A stretch of 64,000 bases of DNA from Burkholderiaceae bacterium 26 (GTDB lineage Bacteria; Pseudomonadota; Gammaproteobacteria; Burkholderiales; Burkholderiaceae): the NCBI GenBank assembly GCA_000955795.1, contig JYOB01000001.1:1-64000 (forward strand), written 5' to 3'. Below, piece by piece: positions 27,937 to 36,978 of this stretch (position 1 is the stretch's first letter; each line of letters begins with the position of its first letter). The notes below the pieces were generated by a model that was given only the letters and a program-made list of their open reading frames with translations, was not told the DNA's origin and did no database searches. The translations under genes and the position numbers were made by a program.

Positions 27937-29334
27937 TCACTCCAGCTCGCGCAGCTCGGCTTCGCCGTCGGCAATCTGGAATTTGCGCATCTTTTCCCAC
28001 AGCACCTTGCGGCTGATGCCAAGCGTAGCGGCGGTGTCCTGGCGGCGCCAGTTGTTGGCATCCAGCGCGGCCAGGATACGGCGGCGTTCTTCTTCGCCGC
28101 CATTGCCGCCCCCACTGCGCTCGCCATAGCCGCCATTGCCGCCTTCGCGCTCGAAGGCATCGCGCTGCAGGCCGGCAAACAGCGGCAAGATACGGGCTTC
28201 GTCCCAGCGACCGAACTGGCGCAGCGTGATGCCGATGCGCTCTGCCAGGTTGCGCAGCTCGCGCACGTTGCCGGCAAAGTAGGCGCGAGTGACCGAGGTA
28301 CGCACCCATTCCGGCACCGGCGGCATGGCATTGAAGGTCTTGTCGCCCAGCAAATGCTGCAGGAAGGAAAGCAGCAGCGCGATCTTGTCGTCCGCCCCGC
28401 GCTGCTCCAGGCTGGGGATGCGCAGCTCGATCACAGCCAGACGGAAGTACAGATCTGCGCGGAACTTGCCCGTGGCGACCATTTCGCGCAGGTTCTTGTT
28501 GGTGGCGGCTACCAGCCGGAAATCCAGCTTGACCGGCACCGTCGAACCCAACCGCGTGCATTCGCTGTCTTCCAGCACGCGCAACAGCTTCACCTGCTGG
28601 TACAGCGGCAGATCGCCCAGCTCATCGAGGAACAGCGTGCCGCCGTTGGCCTGTTCAAAGTAGCCGCGATGCGCGTACATGGCGCCCGTGAACGCGCCTT
28701 TGGCATGGCCGAAGAACTGCGATTCGAACAGCCCGTCGGGAATCGCACCGCAGTTGACCGCCACGAATGGCCCCTTGCCGTAGACGCTGTTCTTGTCGTG
28801 CAGCAGGCGCGCAATACGCTCCTTGCCGGCGCCGGTTTCGCCGTAGAGCATGACGTTGCTGTCGCAATCGGCAAAGGTATCGACCTGCTCCAGCAACCCA
28901 TGCATGGCCGGCGATGCGGCCACGAGGTCGCTCTGATCCTGCGCCTGGGCCTGCGCAGACGACATCGACGGCAGGACCTTGCTGATCTGCGCGCGCAGCT
29001 CGGTGGCGCCAAAATCCGGACCCAGCACGTACGTGTATTCGGGTGGGAAGCGGCTCGAATCATGCTGCGTATCCGCCGCCACCCAGATCACCGGCATGCC
29101 TTGCGCAGCCTGCCAGTCGAGCACCGTAAAGCCACCGCTTTCCACTACCGACGCGCTGATCACCGCCACCGCAGGCTTCAGCCGAGGCTCGGCCGGTTGA
29201 AAATCGATACCGCCCGCGCGGATGACCTCCGCCCCGAACGGCGCCATGAACCGCGCTACACGATCGGCAATGTCGTGGCGGCCTTCCCAGACAAAAATCT
29301 CAAGCGTTTCGTACGCCCAGCGATCGGTTTTCAT
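27937..29334 (-). CDS. Sigma-54-dependent activator with degenerate receiver domain
   Basis: A 465-residue NtrC-family activator. Residues 1-125 resemble a receiver fold, but the phospho-acceptor position reads AVISAS (Ser60) with no Asp. The AAA+ domain has Walker A GETGAGKE (165-172), an intact sigma-54 contact loop GAFTGA (213-218) and Walker [10 protein letters not shown] Fis-type helix-turn-helix closes the protein ([19 protein letters not shown]). It lies 15 bases after tadG, so it is expressed with the pilus genes. It is the best candidate regulator of the two sigma-54 promoters near 42.4-42.7 kb. Loss of the aspartate means control is unlikely to be by phosphorylation. Confidence 0.9.
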   Translation of the reverse strand: MKTDRWAYETLEIFVWEGRHDIADRVARFMAPFGAEVIRAGGIDFQPAEPRLKPAVAVISASVVESGGFTVLDWQAAQGMPVIWVAADTQHDSSRFPPEYTYVLGPDFGATELRAQISKVLPSMSSAQAQAQDQSDLVAASPAMHGLLEQVDTFADCDSNVMLYGETGAGKERIARLLHDKNSVYGKGPFVAVNCGAIPDGLFESQFFGHAKGAFTGAMYAHRGYFEQANGGTLFLDELGDLPLYQQVKLLRVLEDSECTRLGSTVPVKLDFRLVAATNKNLREMVATGKFRADLYFRLAVIELRIPSLEQRGADDKIALLLSFLQHLLGDKTFNAMPPVPEWVRTSVTRAYFAGNVRELRNLAERIGITLRQFGRWDEARILPLFAGLQRDAFEREGGNGGYGERSGGGNGGEEERRRILAALDANNWRRQDTAATLGISRKVLWEKMRKFQIADGEAELRELE

Positions 29335-29349
29335 GTCGTCGCTTCCATG

Positions 29350-31068
29350 TCAGTAAACCAACTCGACGGCGTCGCAGTCGAGCGAGAGGAGTTTGATGTC
29401 GGCGTAGCCGAGTTGGATGCCGAGGACTTCGAGTAGAGGGGTCAGGATGGCGTCGAGCGTCGAGCCGATCAGAGCCAGCACCGGAGACAGAATCGCCGTA
29501 CCGATCGGCCCAAGTGGAATTCCCAGGACGGTCAACTGCAGCTGATCAAGGTTGCTGTTCAGGACAGAGCCAAACACTGCTTGCGTACTCACACGCGGTG
29601 GTGAATTGCCGCTTGTATCGGTCTGCGGATTCAAACCGATCTGAGTGGCCGCGATGGTTTCGTCAGCCCACCCCGAATTGGGGGTCGGCGACACGTTGGC
29701 CTTAATACTGACTGCACCAATCCCAAGCAGAGTGACGAGAGGCGCCGGTGCGGCCGATGCGCAATTCAACGCGCCACTTACCGCCGTATCCGCCCCTGTA
29801 GCAATGCACAGCGAAACGGGCTGGGGTTGTACGGAGATGGTGGCTGTCGAGTTCTGACGAGGAACGACGCAGCTGGTCGATTTCGCGTGCCCCTGGGCGC
29901 CCGCGACCTGCAAACCGATCGGCAACGTAATACCGGCAAGCCCCAGCACATTGGCATTGATGCCTAAACCCAACCGCACTTGCGCCGTCCGCGCTTGCGT
30001 TCTCCACTGCCCTGCGTTCGGTCCCGACAAAAATTGCCCCGGTGGCCCAACAGCAATCGCCGGCGGTTCAATGATCTTCAGCGATAGCGTGACCGTCCCA
30101 AGCCCCAGGATGTTGAGCACAACAGGCGCCACATTCACGGCCGACTGGCTATTCGCAATCTGCGCAGCGGTTGTCAGGAGATCAAGTACGTTGACGGTGG
30201 CATTGAGTGCGGCCTGTTCATTGCCCGCCAGCGCCAGCACCTGCAGCAAGCCCGGCGACGAGGCTCCTCCATCGCCAATATTGATCGGCACATTCAGATC
30301 GCTGCCAAACGACAGCGCATTGCTGGCTCCTGCCCCACCCACCGACACGCCGGCCAGCCCGGACTGCGACGCCACCGAGATCACGGCATTGAAAAAAGTC
30401 CCCAGGCTAGGCGACAGCGACAGCAGTTCCTGCATCGACCCCGCACCCAGCGCCACCGCAAGATCGGCCAGGCGGATATTGGTCGTGGCCAGCCCCTGAT
30501 ACGAAACGGCATCAATATTCAGGTTCGTGTGGAGCAGGTATCCGAGCAGTTGGTTAAGGAGTCCGTTATTGACGGAGGCGAGCCCAGACCCGAGCGAGAA
30601 CGCCACGATGGATGTGTTCTTCGCAATCGCCGTCGCCGTCAGTTGCCGCCGGCCCACCATGAAGAAATACGGCACGTTCTGCGTGATCGTCACCTGCGCT
30701 GCGTTGGTGTTGCCGTCAACGGCCGCCTGCGCGGTGAAGTACGTGGGCGCCGTGCCCGCGCTGGCATCCCAAACGCCTGGCACGACTGCCAGCGTGACAT
30801 TGGTGCCATCCACTGTCAGTCCGTTCTGCATCACCGCCTGTTGTGCGGCGGTCGGCAGGTCAAGCCTCTGCACGGCGGCCATCGCTGCCAGATCGGCCGA
30901 GCGTTGCAGCGCGCGCTGCTGATAGAACAGGTTGCCGATGTCGATCGACACCAACACCGCCAGCCCGACCGTGGCGATAAAAGTGGCCGTCATCACGCTG
31001 ACCGCGCCACGCAGGCGGCGGCGGAGCATGACGGCTCGGCGAAGACGGGGGGCGGTGGCTCGTGTCAC
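29350..31068 (-). CDS. tadG: TadG-like minor pseudopilin / Flp pilus assembly protein
   Basis: A 572-residue protein. An N-terminal basic segment is followed by one hydrophobic helix beginning near residue 22 (GAVSVMTATFIATVGLAVL), the TadE/G-like membrane anchor, then the conserved block RSADLAAMAAVQ. The remainder is a long, low-charge periplasmic region rich in Leu-Gly-Ala repeats, ending with a C-terminal Cys. TadG is thought to help build or anchor the Flp pilus, but its biochemical action is not known. It is near the 3' end of the cluster, 24 bases after the DUF3613 gene. The long extracytoplasmic part is larger than in many TadG proteins. Confidence 0.85.
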   Translation of the reverse strand: MTRATAPRLRRAVMLRRRLRGAVSVMTATFIATVGLAVLVSIDIGNLFYQQRALQRSADLAAMAAVQRLDLPTAAQQAVMQNGLTVDGTNVTLAVVPGVWDASAGTAPTYFTAQAAVDGNTNAAQVTITQNVPYFFMVGRRQLTATAIAKNTSIVAFSLGSGLASVNNGLLNQLLGYLLHTNLNIDAVSYQGLATTNIRLADLAVALGAGSMQELLSLSPSLGTFFNAVISVASQSGLAGVSVGGAGASNALSFGSDLNVPINIGDGGASSPGLLQVLALAGNEQAALNATVNVLDLLTTAAQIANSQSAVNVAPVVLNILGLGTVTLSLKIIEPPAIAVGPPGQFLSGPNAGQWRTQARTAQVRLGLGINANVLGLAGITLPIGLQVAGAQGHAKSTSCVVPRQNSTATISVQPQPVSLCIATGADTAVSGALNCASAAPAPLVTLLGIGAVSIKANVSPTPNSGWADETIAATQIGLNPQTDTSGNSPPRVSTQAVFGSVLNSNLDQLQLTVLGIPLGPIGTAILSPVLALIGSTLDAILTPLLEVLGIQLGYADIKLLSLDCDAVELVY

Positions 31069-31092
31069 AGCGTGAGGTACGTTTTGCAGAGA

Positions 31093-31422
31093 TCAGCGCC
31101 CAGACTGCTGGACAAGGTTGACCGTCGACGCCCGCGTTCCGGAGCTCTGCTGTGCAAGGCCAGGCATGGCCTGATTGAACGAATTGAGGTAGCGCTGATA
31201 GGCCAGCGCTGCCTGCTCGCCTCGCAACGGCACGAACTCGCCCGCGTAGGTGCCCTCGGCTTGCGCCTTGAACAGCGCCCGCGTCGCATCATTCACGTGG
31301 GTGCCGACCTTGGGTGCCGCCGCGGCGCCCTGCGAGTCGCTGCCCGAGAACCCCTGGGCGCCGGCGACGCCGCACGTCAGCCATGCCGCCACACCGGCGG
31401 CCATCAAGATGCGGGAAATCAT
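31093..31422 (-). CDS. DUF3613-type exported protein of the Tad locus
   Basis: A 109-residue protein with a signal peptide (AAGVAAWLTCGVAGAQ) and a short helical mature part ending in a repeat-like EQAALAYQRYLNSFNQ segment. DUF3613 genes sit in Tad loci of Ralstonia and relatives, without a known function. Its ATG overlaps the tadD stop (ATGA), and tadG starts 24 bases downstream. The mature part is short and soluble, so a periplasmic partner of TadD or TadG is the natural guess. Confidence 0.75.
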   Translation of the reverse strand: MISRILMAAGVAAWLTCGVAGAQGFSGSDSQGAAAAPKVGTHVNDATRALFKAQAEGTYAGEFVPLRGEQAALAYQRYLNSFNQAMPGLAQQSSGTRASTVNLVQQSGR

Positions 31423-32354
31423 TGTGAAGCCTCCAAGGTGTCAAGCAGGCGACCGCGCTGCAATGCCAGCGGGCGCGCCGATGTTTGGGTGGCGGTCGCC
31501 GCGGCGGCGACCGAGACGCCAGCAGACGCTGCGGCAGAAGGCCCCATTGCCACGCCGCGCGGCGCCATCGTCGTGGTTTCCCGAGCGATACGGCGATCTC
31601 GCCACGCAGCGCGCACGCGGGCAACGTCGTCATCGACTGCCTTGAGGGCAGAGGCCGTCAGTTGTGCATGCGACGCGAGCGATGCAGCATCGCCCTTGCG
31701 ATCGTTCACGGTCAGCCAGATCACTAGGTTGCCCGCGATCTTCGGGCTGGCGGCGGCCATCTGCTGTGCCTGCATCAACGGCACGCGGGCTTGCTCGACC
31801 TCGCCAGCACGCATGAGCGCGTAGCCAAGATCGCTGGCGGTGCTGGCGTCGGTCGGATTGGCCTGAGCCGCCACCTGCAGCCGGCGAGCCGCTTCGGCAA
31901 AGTTGCCCTGGCGCCCCGCAACGATGCCCAGCCCACGCCAGGCCGCGGCATTGAGCAATCCGCCTTGCGTGCCTGCACCCATGGCGGAGGTGGCGCCCAC
32001 CACCGCGCGGTACTCGGCATCGGCAGCGGCAAGTTGATCGGTTTCGCGCAGCGCATCCGCGCGCAGCAGCATGATTTCGGGCGCGCGGCCATAGCGTTGC
32101 TGGTAGGCATCGATATGCGCGAGCGACGCGTAGTACAGGCCCTGCTCCTGCATCTTGCGGATCAACGAAAGATACGTCGCCGGACTGGTGATCTCGGACT
32201 TCTCCTGGCTTTGGCGCTGACGTGCCATTTCAATATCGGCATCGGCGCGCAGGCTCATGTCGGACGTGGCCATCGAGCCACAGCCAGCCAGGAGGATTGT
32301 CAACATGGCCACGCCGGCCCAGCTGGCGCGCGCGGTGTTTGGGAAGCGTGTCAT
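31419..32354 (-). CDS. tadD: TadD lipoprotein with TPR repeats
   Basis: A 311-residue lipoprotein. The signal ends in a clean lipobox (LLAGC, Cys near residue 26), so it is lipid-anchored, probably in the outer membrane facing the periplasm. Tetratricopeptide repeats fill the middle (segments such as AAWRGLGIVAGRQGNFAEAA and DASTASDLGYALMRAGEVEQA). TadD is a pilotin-like or scaffold protein that helps the outer-membrane channel (RcpA) assemble. It overlaps the DUF3613 gene by four bases, and tadC stops one base before its start. An Ala/Thr-rich C-terminal tail follows the repeats. Confidence 0.9.
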   Translation of the reverse strand: MTRFPNTARASWAGVAMLTILLAGCGSMATSDMSLRADADIEMARQRQSQEKSEITSPATYLSLIRKMQEQGLYYASLAHIDAYQQRYGRAPEIMLLRADALRETDQLAAADAEYRAVVGATSAMGAGTQGGLLNAAAWRGLGIVAGRQGNFAEAARRLQVAAQANPTDASTASDLGYALMRAGEVEQARVPLMQAQQMAAASPKIAGNLVIWLTVNDRKGDAASLASHAQLTASALKAVDDDVARVRAAWRDRRIARETTTMAPRGVAMGPSAAASAGVSVAAAATATQTSARPLALQRGRLLDTLEASQ

Positions 32355-32355
32355 C

Positions 32356-33345
32356 TCAATGTCCCCCGGTGTGTTGCAAGCTGCGCATGACGCCCATGAA
32401 GCCCGGCCCCGCAGTGACGATCAGCAACGCGGGCAACAGCGTCATGACCATGATCATCGTCATCTGCACGGTCAGCTTGCCCACGCGCTCCTTCAGGCGC
32501 GCGCGGCGGTTCTCCTGCAGACGCCCACCGAACTGCCGCAGCGGCTCCTGCACTGCGCCGCCGAAGCGATCCACCTGCGTGAGTAGCGTAATCAGGCCCT
32601 TCAGGTCTTCGTTGTCGAACAGGCGCGCAATGCGCAGCAGTGTCTGCTCGCGGGGGCGGCCCGAGGCGAACTGCTGGTTGGCGCGGCCAAATTCGCCCGC
32701 CAGCACGGGCAGCATGCTGTGGAACTCGTTAGCGATCACCTGCAGGCTCTGGTCAATTGACAAGCCGACGCCCTGCAGCAGCCGCAGCATGTCGACCATG
32801 ACGGGCAGCTCATCGTCCATACGGCGCCGGCGGGTTTCCTTGCGGCGCCCGAGCAGCCACTTCGGAGCAAGGTAGCCCAACGCGATGCCGACAAAGCCGA
32901 ACACGAACACAAACAGGAGCGATGACGCATGCAATGCGCCGAACACAGCAAGCAGCGGCGGCAGCAGGATACGGGTCCCACCAAAGACGGTGCGGGCGTG
33001 TTCGCCGTAGTAGCCGCATTCTTCAAGCAGCTTGCGGTCTTCCTCCGTCACGATGCGGCGGCCCAGGCCGGTGTCGATCCACCGTTGTCCAACCTTGGCA
33101 ATCTGTTGCTGGAGCTGCTGCGCTTCACGCGGGCCGTGCGGGCGGGGTTTGGCGGCGGGCTGCACAACCGGCGACGCGGCGGTTGCGGCGGGGTTGGCCG
33201 CCGTCGCGCGCATGTCGGACAGCGCCGTATCGAGCTTGCGTGCGCTGCGATGTCGCGTGAGCGTTGCGCGCACCGCGAGCCCGCCGAATACCAGCACGCC
33301 CGCCGCCGCCGCGGTCAGGCTGAGGGTGATCAAGGTGTCGTCCAT
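32356..33345 (-). CDS. tadC: TadC inner-membrane platform protein
   Basis: A 329-residue T2SS/T4P platform (GspF-like) protein. It starts with a membrane helix, then has a basic linker, a pair of helices near residues 115-155 (LPPLLAVFGALHASSLLFVFVFG), a cytosolic helical bundle (DELPVMVDMLRLLQGVGLS) and a C-terminal helix. With TadB it forms the inner-membrane core that couples TadA ATP hydrolysis to pilus assembly. It is 9 bases downstream of tadB and one base upstream of tadD. The N-terminal linker is Ala/Pro-rich, so it is somewhat longer than usual. Confidence 0.9.
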   Translation of the reverse strand: MDDTLITLSLTAAAAGVLVFGGLAVRATLTRHRSARKLDTALSDMRATAANPAATAASPVVQPAAKPRPHGPREAQQLQQQIAKVGQRWIDTGLGRRIVTEEDRKLLEECGYYGEHARTVFGGTRILLPPLLAVFGALHASSLLFVFVFGFVGIALGYLAPKWLLGRRKETRRRRMDDELPVMVDMLRLLQGVGLSIDQSLQVIANEFHSMLPVLAGEFGRANQQFASGRPREQTLLRIARLFDNEDLKGLITLLTQVDRFGGAVQEPLRQFGGRLQENRRARLKERVGKLTVQMTMIMVMTLLPALLIVTAGPGFMGVMRSLQHTGGH

Positions 33346-33354
33346 GCGCCCTCC

Positions 33355-34281
33355 TCAGACCGATTTCGCCAGCTTGGCCAGCATGACCGCACCCAGCACT
33401 TCCATGCCGAAGGCCGTGAGAATCAACGTCTTGCCGAACGGGTCGCGCCACATCGACATGATGTACGCCGCGTTGAACATGACGATGACACCGCCCACCA
33501 CGATCGGCAGCAAGCCGATGATCCATGCGGACAACCGCGTTTCCGCCGACAGTGCAAACAGCTCGCGCTGGGCTTGCTGCCGGTCACGCATGAATGCAGC
33601 CGTGCGCTCCATCACAATGTCGGCCCGCCCGCCGTAGCGCAATGCCAGGCGCAGCACCGACGACAGCAGGACCAGTTCGTTCACGCGGTACTGCTGGCCG
33701 ACGGTCAGCACCGCTGCGTCGAGGTCTTTGCCGGCGCGCTGCATCTGCGTGATGGCGATCAGGCAGTTGCGCAACGGCTGCTCGGTATTTGCACTCGCCG
33801 CCTGAAACGCCGCGGGTACCGCGCTGCCAATGCTCATCAGCCGCACCACGCCATCGAGAAAGCCTGGCAATTGCGCCAGCAGGCGCTCGTTCATCTTCCG
33901 GGTGCGATTCCAAAACAGGAACGCAACGATCAAGACATACAGTGCCAGCGCGGTCAGGGCCGAAAGCGCGCTCGACATCGCCCAGACCGCGAGCGCAATC
34001 AACAGCGCTGGGCCAATCAGCAGCACGTAAAAACGCCGGCTCGGCTCGATATCGGCGCGGCGCAATGCATCGTGCCAGGCGCGATTGAGCGAATCGGGCA
34101 CGCTTGCCGGCACGGGCTCCACATTCGGTTGATAACGCGCATTGATCTGCTCGGTCTGTGCGCGCACGAAGCTGCGCGATGCCTCGCGCTCGCGACGGCG
34201 CACGGCCTCCGCCCACAGCATGAGCGATGCGCCCATCAGGAGCAGCGCGAGGCAACCGAACCAGAGCGTCATGCTAGACAT
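33355..34281 (-). CDS. tadB: TadB inner-membrane platform protein
   Basis: A 308-residue GspF-like membrane protein that pairs with TadC. It has an N-terminal membrane helix, a central hydrophobic pair (residues ~105-145) and a C-terminal pair. The cytosolic loop between them contains NERLLAQLPGFLDGVVRLMSIG, the typical F-domain motif. It overlaps the tadA 3' end by eight bases, so translation is coupled to the ATPase. A role in assembly and perhaps retraction of the Flp fibre is known for the family. Confidence 0.9.
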   Translation of the reverse strand: MSSMTLWFGCLALLLMGASLMLWAEAVRRREREASRSFVRAQTEQINARYQPNVEPVPASVPDSLNRAWHDALRRADIEPSRRFYVLLIGPALLIALAVWAMSSALSALTALALYVLIVAFLFWNRTRKMNERLLAQLPGFLDGVVRLMSIGSAVPAAFQAASANTEQPLRNCLIAITQMQRAGKDLDAAVLTVGQQYRVNELVLLSSVLRLALRYGGRADIVMERTAAFMRDRQQAQRELFALSAETRLSAWIIGLLPIVVGGVIVMFNAAYIMSMWRDPFGKTLILTAFGMEVLGAVMLAKLAKSV

Positions 34282-35629
34282 GGAAACGGCCTCCGCCGCC
34301 GAATCCGGTCATGCCACCGTCCATCCCGCCGCCCTCGCTATTGCGCATGCGGGCCAGCTTGGGCGAATGCGGCTGCAGGCCGAGCGCCGTCCAGCGGTCG
34401 ACCTCCTCGCCGTCCGGGCCAATGTAGGGCTCGTAGCGGTACAGCTCCTGCGTGGAGATGATGTTGTCCCCCAGCCCCGTCACTTCCGTGATCGACAGGA
34501 TGCGGCGCTTACCGTTGGACAACCGCCCGATCTGCACGATGAAATCAATGGCGTTGGTGATCTGCCGGCGCAAGCTCACCTCACTGCCTTGGAAGCCGGC
34601 AAAGCCCGCCAGCATCTCCAGCCGGTAGAGGCATTCGCGCGGGCTGCTGGCGTGAATGGTGCCCATCGAGCCATCGTGGCCGGTGCTCATGGCTTGCAGC
34701 ATCTCCAGCACTTCACCGCCACGCACTTCGCCCACGATAATGCGGTCGGGCCGCATGCGCAGGCTGTTGCGCAGCAGCTCCCGAATCGTGACGACGCCCG
34801 TGCCCTCGAATCCGCCCGGCCGGCTTTCCAAGCGCACCACGTGCGGGTGGTTGAGCGACAGTTCGGCCGTGTCCTCAATCGTGATCACGCGCTCGACCTC
34901 GGGAATGTGATACGCCATCGCGTTAAGCAGCGAGGTCTTGCCCGAGCTGGTACCGCCACTCACCAGGATGTTGCATCGGGCGCGCACAGCAGATTCGATC
35001 AGCGCACCGATCTCTTCACTCATGGTGCCCAGGCCGAGCAGGTCTTCCGGCTTGAGCGGGTCTTTTCGAAACTTGCGGATCGACACCACTGGCCCTTCGA
35101 GGGCCAGCGGCGGAATGACCACGTTGATGCGGCCGCCGTCGGGCAAGCGCGCATCGACCATCGGGTTCGACTCATCCAACCGGCGCCCGATCGGCGCGAG
35201 GATGCGACGCACGATGCGCAGCAGGTGGTTGTTGTCGGAAAAGCGCACCGGAATGCGCTCGAGAATGCCGTGACGCGACACGTACACGTCCAGATGACCG
35301 TTGACGAGAATGTCTTCCACCGCCGGGTCGGCCAGCAGGTCTTCGATGGGGCCAAAGCCGGCCAACTCCTTGGTCAGCGCCTCGGCAATCTGCCGCACCT
35401 CCGTCTCGTTGACGGGGATGCGGCGCATACGCGTGAAGCCTTCCACTTCCAGATCGACAAAACGCTGGATGGCCGTGCGCGACCAACGACCGAACTCGGC
35501 GCCAAGTTCTTCGATGCGCGTCAGCAGGTGTTCGTGCGCGGCTTCCTTGATGTCCTGGAAGGCCTGCGAGACGGCAAACACGCCGTGGCCGGCGTCCGCC
35601 TGGTTGGAGAACTCGATGGGTTGGGTCAT
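34274..35629 (-). CDS. tadA: TadA/CpaF secretion ATPase
   Basis: A 451-residue GspE-family ATPase that powers Flp pilus assembly from the cytoplasmic side. Walker A is GGTSSGKT (225-232), the Asp box has EDTAEL, Walker B lies around 296-306 ([11 protein letters not shown]) and the His box is [12 protein letters not shown]. The N-terminal domain (1-190) matches the CpaF type. It overlaps tadZ by four bases and tadB by eight. The C-terminus is short and glycine-rich. Confidence 0.95.
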   Translation of the reverse strand: MTQPIEFSNQADAGHGVFAVSQAFQDIKEAAHEHLLTRIEELGAEFGRWSRTAIQRFVDLEVEGFTRMRRIPVNETEVRQIAEALTKELAGFGPIEDLLADPAVEDILVNGHLDVYVSRHGILERIPVRFSDNNHLLRIVRRILAPIGRRLDESNPMVDARLPDGGRINVVIPPLALEGPVVSIRKFRKDPLKPEDLLGLGTMSEEIGALIESAVRARCNILVSGGTSSGKTSLLNAMAYHIPEVERVITIEDTAELSLNHPHVVRLESRPGGFEGTGVVTIRELLRNSLRMRPDRIIVGEVRGGEVLEMLQAMSTGHDGSMGTIHASSPRECLYRLEMLAGFAGFQGSEVSLRRQITNAIDFIVQIGRLSNGKRRILSITEVTGLGDNIISTQELYRYEPYIGPDGEEVDRWTALGLQPHSPKLARMRNSEGGGMDGGMTGFGGGGRFHV

Positions 35630-36969
35630 GTCGCGTTCCGTTCGGTGGTACCGATATCCAGTTCAGTGGCGTCTGCCGACTTGCGTTTGGAGCGCCCGCC
35701 AAAGCGCCCGCCCAGCCGCGCACTCACGCCAGACACCCAGCTCGACACACCTGACGCGCGCTCACTCTGCTGCGCATAGCCCAGCGTCTGGGCAATCTGG
35801 GCTAGCGCACGCACATAGGCATCCGTGGGGTGGGTCTCGGCCAGCATCGCGCCCTGGTTGGAGGCGATCACCAGCGCTTCGCGGCGGTTCGGCACGGTCA
35901 GCACCGAGGGGATCTCCAGCCGCTCGGCAATCTGCGCTGCGTCCAACGACAGGCGCGTGTCGAATTTCGATATGGTCAGGTGCAGGTGGTCGCGGTCAAT
36001 TTCGCGCTTCTTGAGTTCCTGCATCAGCTCGGCGGCCGACACAATGGCGCCGACGCTCTGCTCGGTTACCAGCATCACGTCGTCGGCGGCTTTGATGATC
36101 TGCGCGATGAAGTCGATGTTGCCGAACCCGCCCAGGTCAACGACCTGCAGGTCGAAGAACGTACGCAGCCGATTGAGCAGGCCGAGCGCTTCGGAGAACG
36201 AAATGTCGCGCATTTCCGCCAGCGAGATCGGCAGCGGCAGGACGGCAAGCCCGTTCGGATGACGCGACAGCGCGGTCTGTACAAACACCTGGTCGAAACG
36301 GCGCAGGTTGCGCACAGCCTCAACGAAATGGAAATTGGTCTGCACGTTGAGGTACAGCGCGCCGTCACGCAGCGGCTGCCCCAGGTCGAGCAGCATCACG
36401 TCACTGGCCGACGTGCGGCGCACGAGCGTGGCCAGATTGGTGGCCAACGTGGTGGCGCCCACGCCAGGGCGTGCGCCCAACACGGCCAGCACGCGGCCGC
36501 GGCGGGTCGGCTCAGCCGATGCGCGCTCCGCCAGCAGGCGGCGCACCACGCGCACGGCCTCGGCCGGTGCGCCGTCCACATCGACGAAATCCTTCACCCC
36601 TGCGCGCAAGGCAGCCAGCATCGCGCGGCCATCGGCAGCGGAACCCACAGCCACGAGCGGCAAGCCCGGAAACAACCGCGTGAGTTGCGCGACCAGTTGC
36701 GTCGCCTCGTTGACGGCGTCGGCGCCCTCGCCCAACTTTTGGTCGTGATCTGGCACGTCAATGAGCGTGGGCGACGAGGCAAAGCGCACGAACACGACTT
36801 CGGGGTTCACTGCGCCAATCTGCTCGATGAACGCGTCGTGGCCGGTCGTCTCAGCCACCAGCACGCCCAGCTCGCGAATCGCCCCGGCCAGCCAGCGGTG
36901 CACAGCTGCCGCCTGGGCGTCGCCTTGCATACCGCCACGCGCGCCGCCGTGCAGAAGGAAGTAATCCAT
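35626..36969 (-). CDS. tadZ: TadZ/CpaE localization protein (MinD/ParA-like)
   Basis: A 447-residue protein with a receiver-like N-terminus (1-~150) and a MinD-like ATPase domain. The phosphate loop reads GARPGVGATTLATNL (deviant Walker A), followed by LLDLGQPLRDG and VVDLGGFGN. In the family it sets the site of pilus assembly at the pole, often without true ATP cycling. The stop overlaps the tadA start (ATGA). It is 9 bases after rcpA. Confidence 0.9.
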   Translation of the reverse strand: MDYFLLHGGARGGMQGDAQAAAVHRWLAGAIRELGVLVAETTGHDAFIEQIGAVNPEVVFVRFASSPTLIDVPDHDQKLGEGADAVNEATQLVAQLTRLFPGLPLVAVGSAADGRAMLAALRAGVKDFVDVDGAPAEAVRVVRRLLAERASAEPTRRGRVLAVLGARPGVGATTLATNLATLVRRTSASDVMLLDLGQPLRDGALYLNVQTNFHFVEAVRNLRRFDQVFVQTALSRHPNGLAVLPLPISLAEMRDISFSEALGLLNRLRTFFDLQVVDLGGFGNIDFIAQIIKAADDVMLVTEQSVGAIVSAAELMQELKKREIDRDHLHLTISKFDTRLSLDAAQIAERLEIPSVLTVPNRREALVIASNQGAMLAETHPTDAYVRALAQIAQTLGYAQQSERASGVSSWVSGVSARLGGRFGGRSKRKSADATELDIGTTERNAT

Positions 36970-36978
36970 GCCGGCCCC

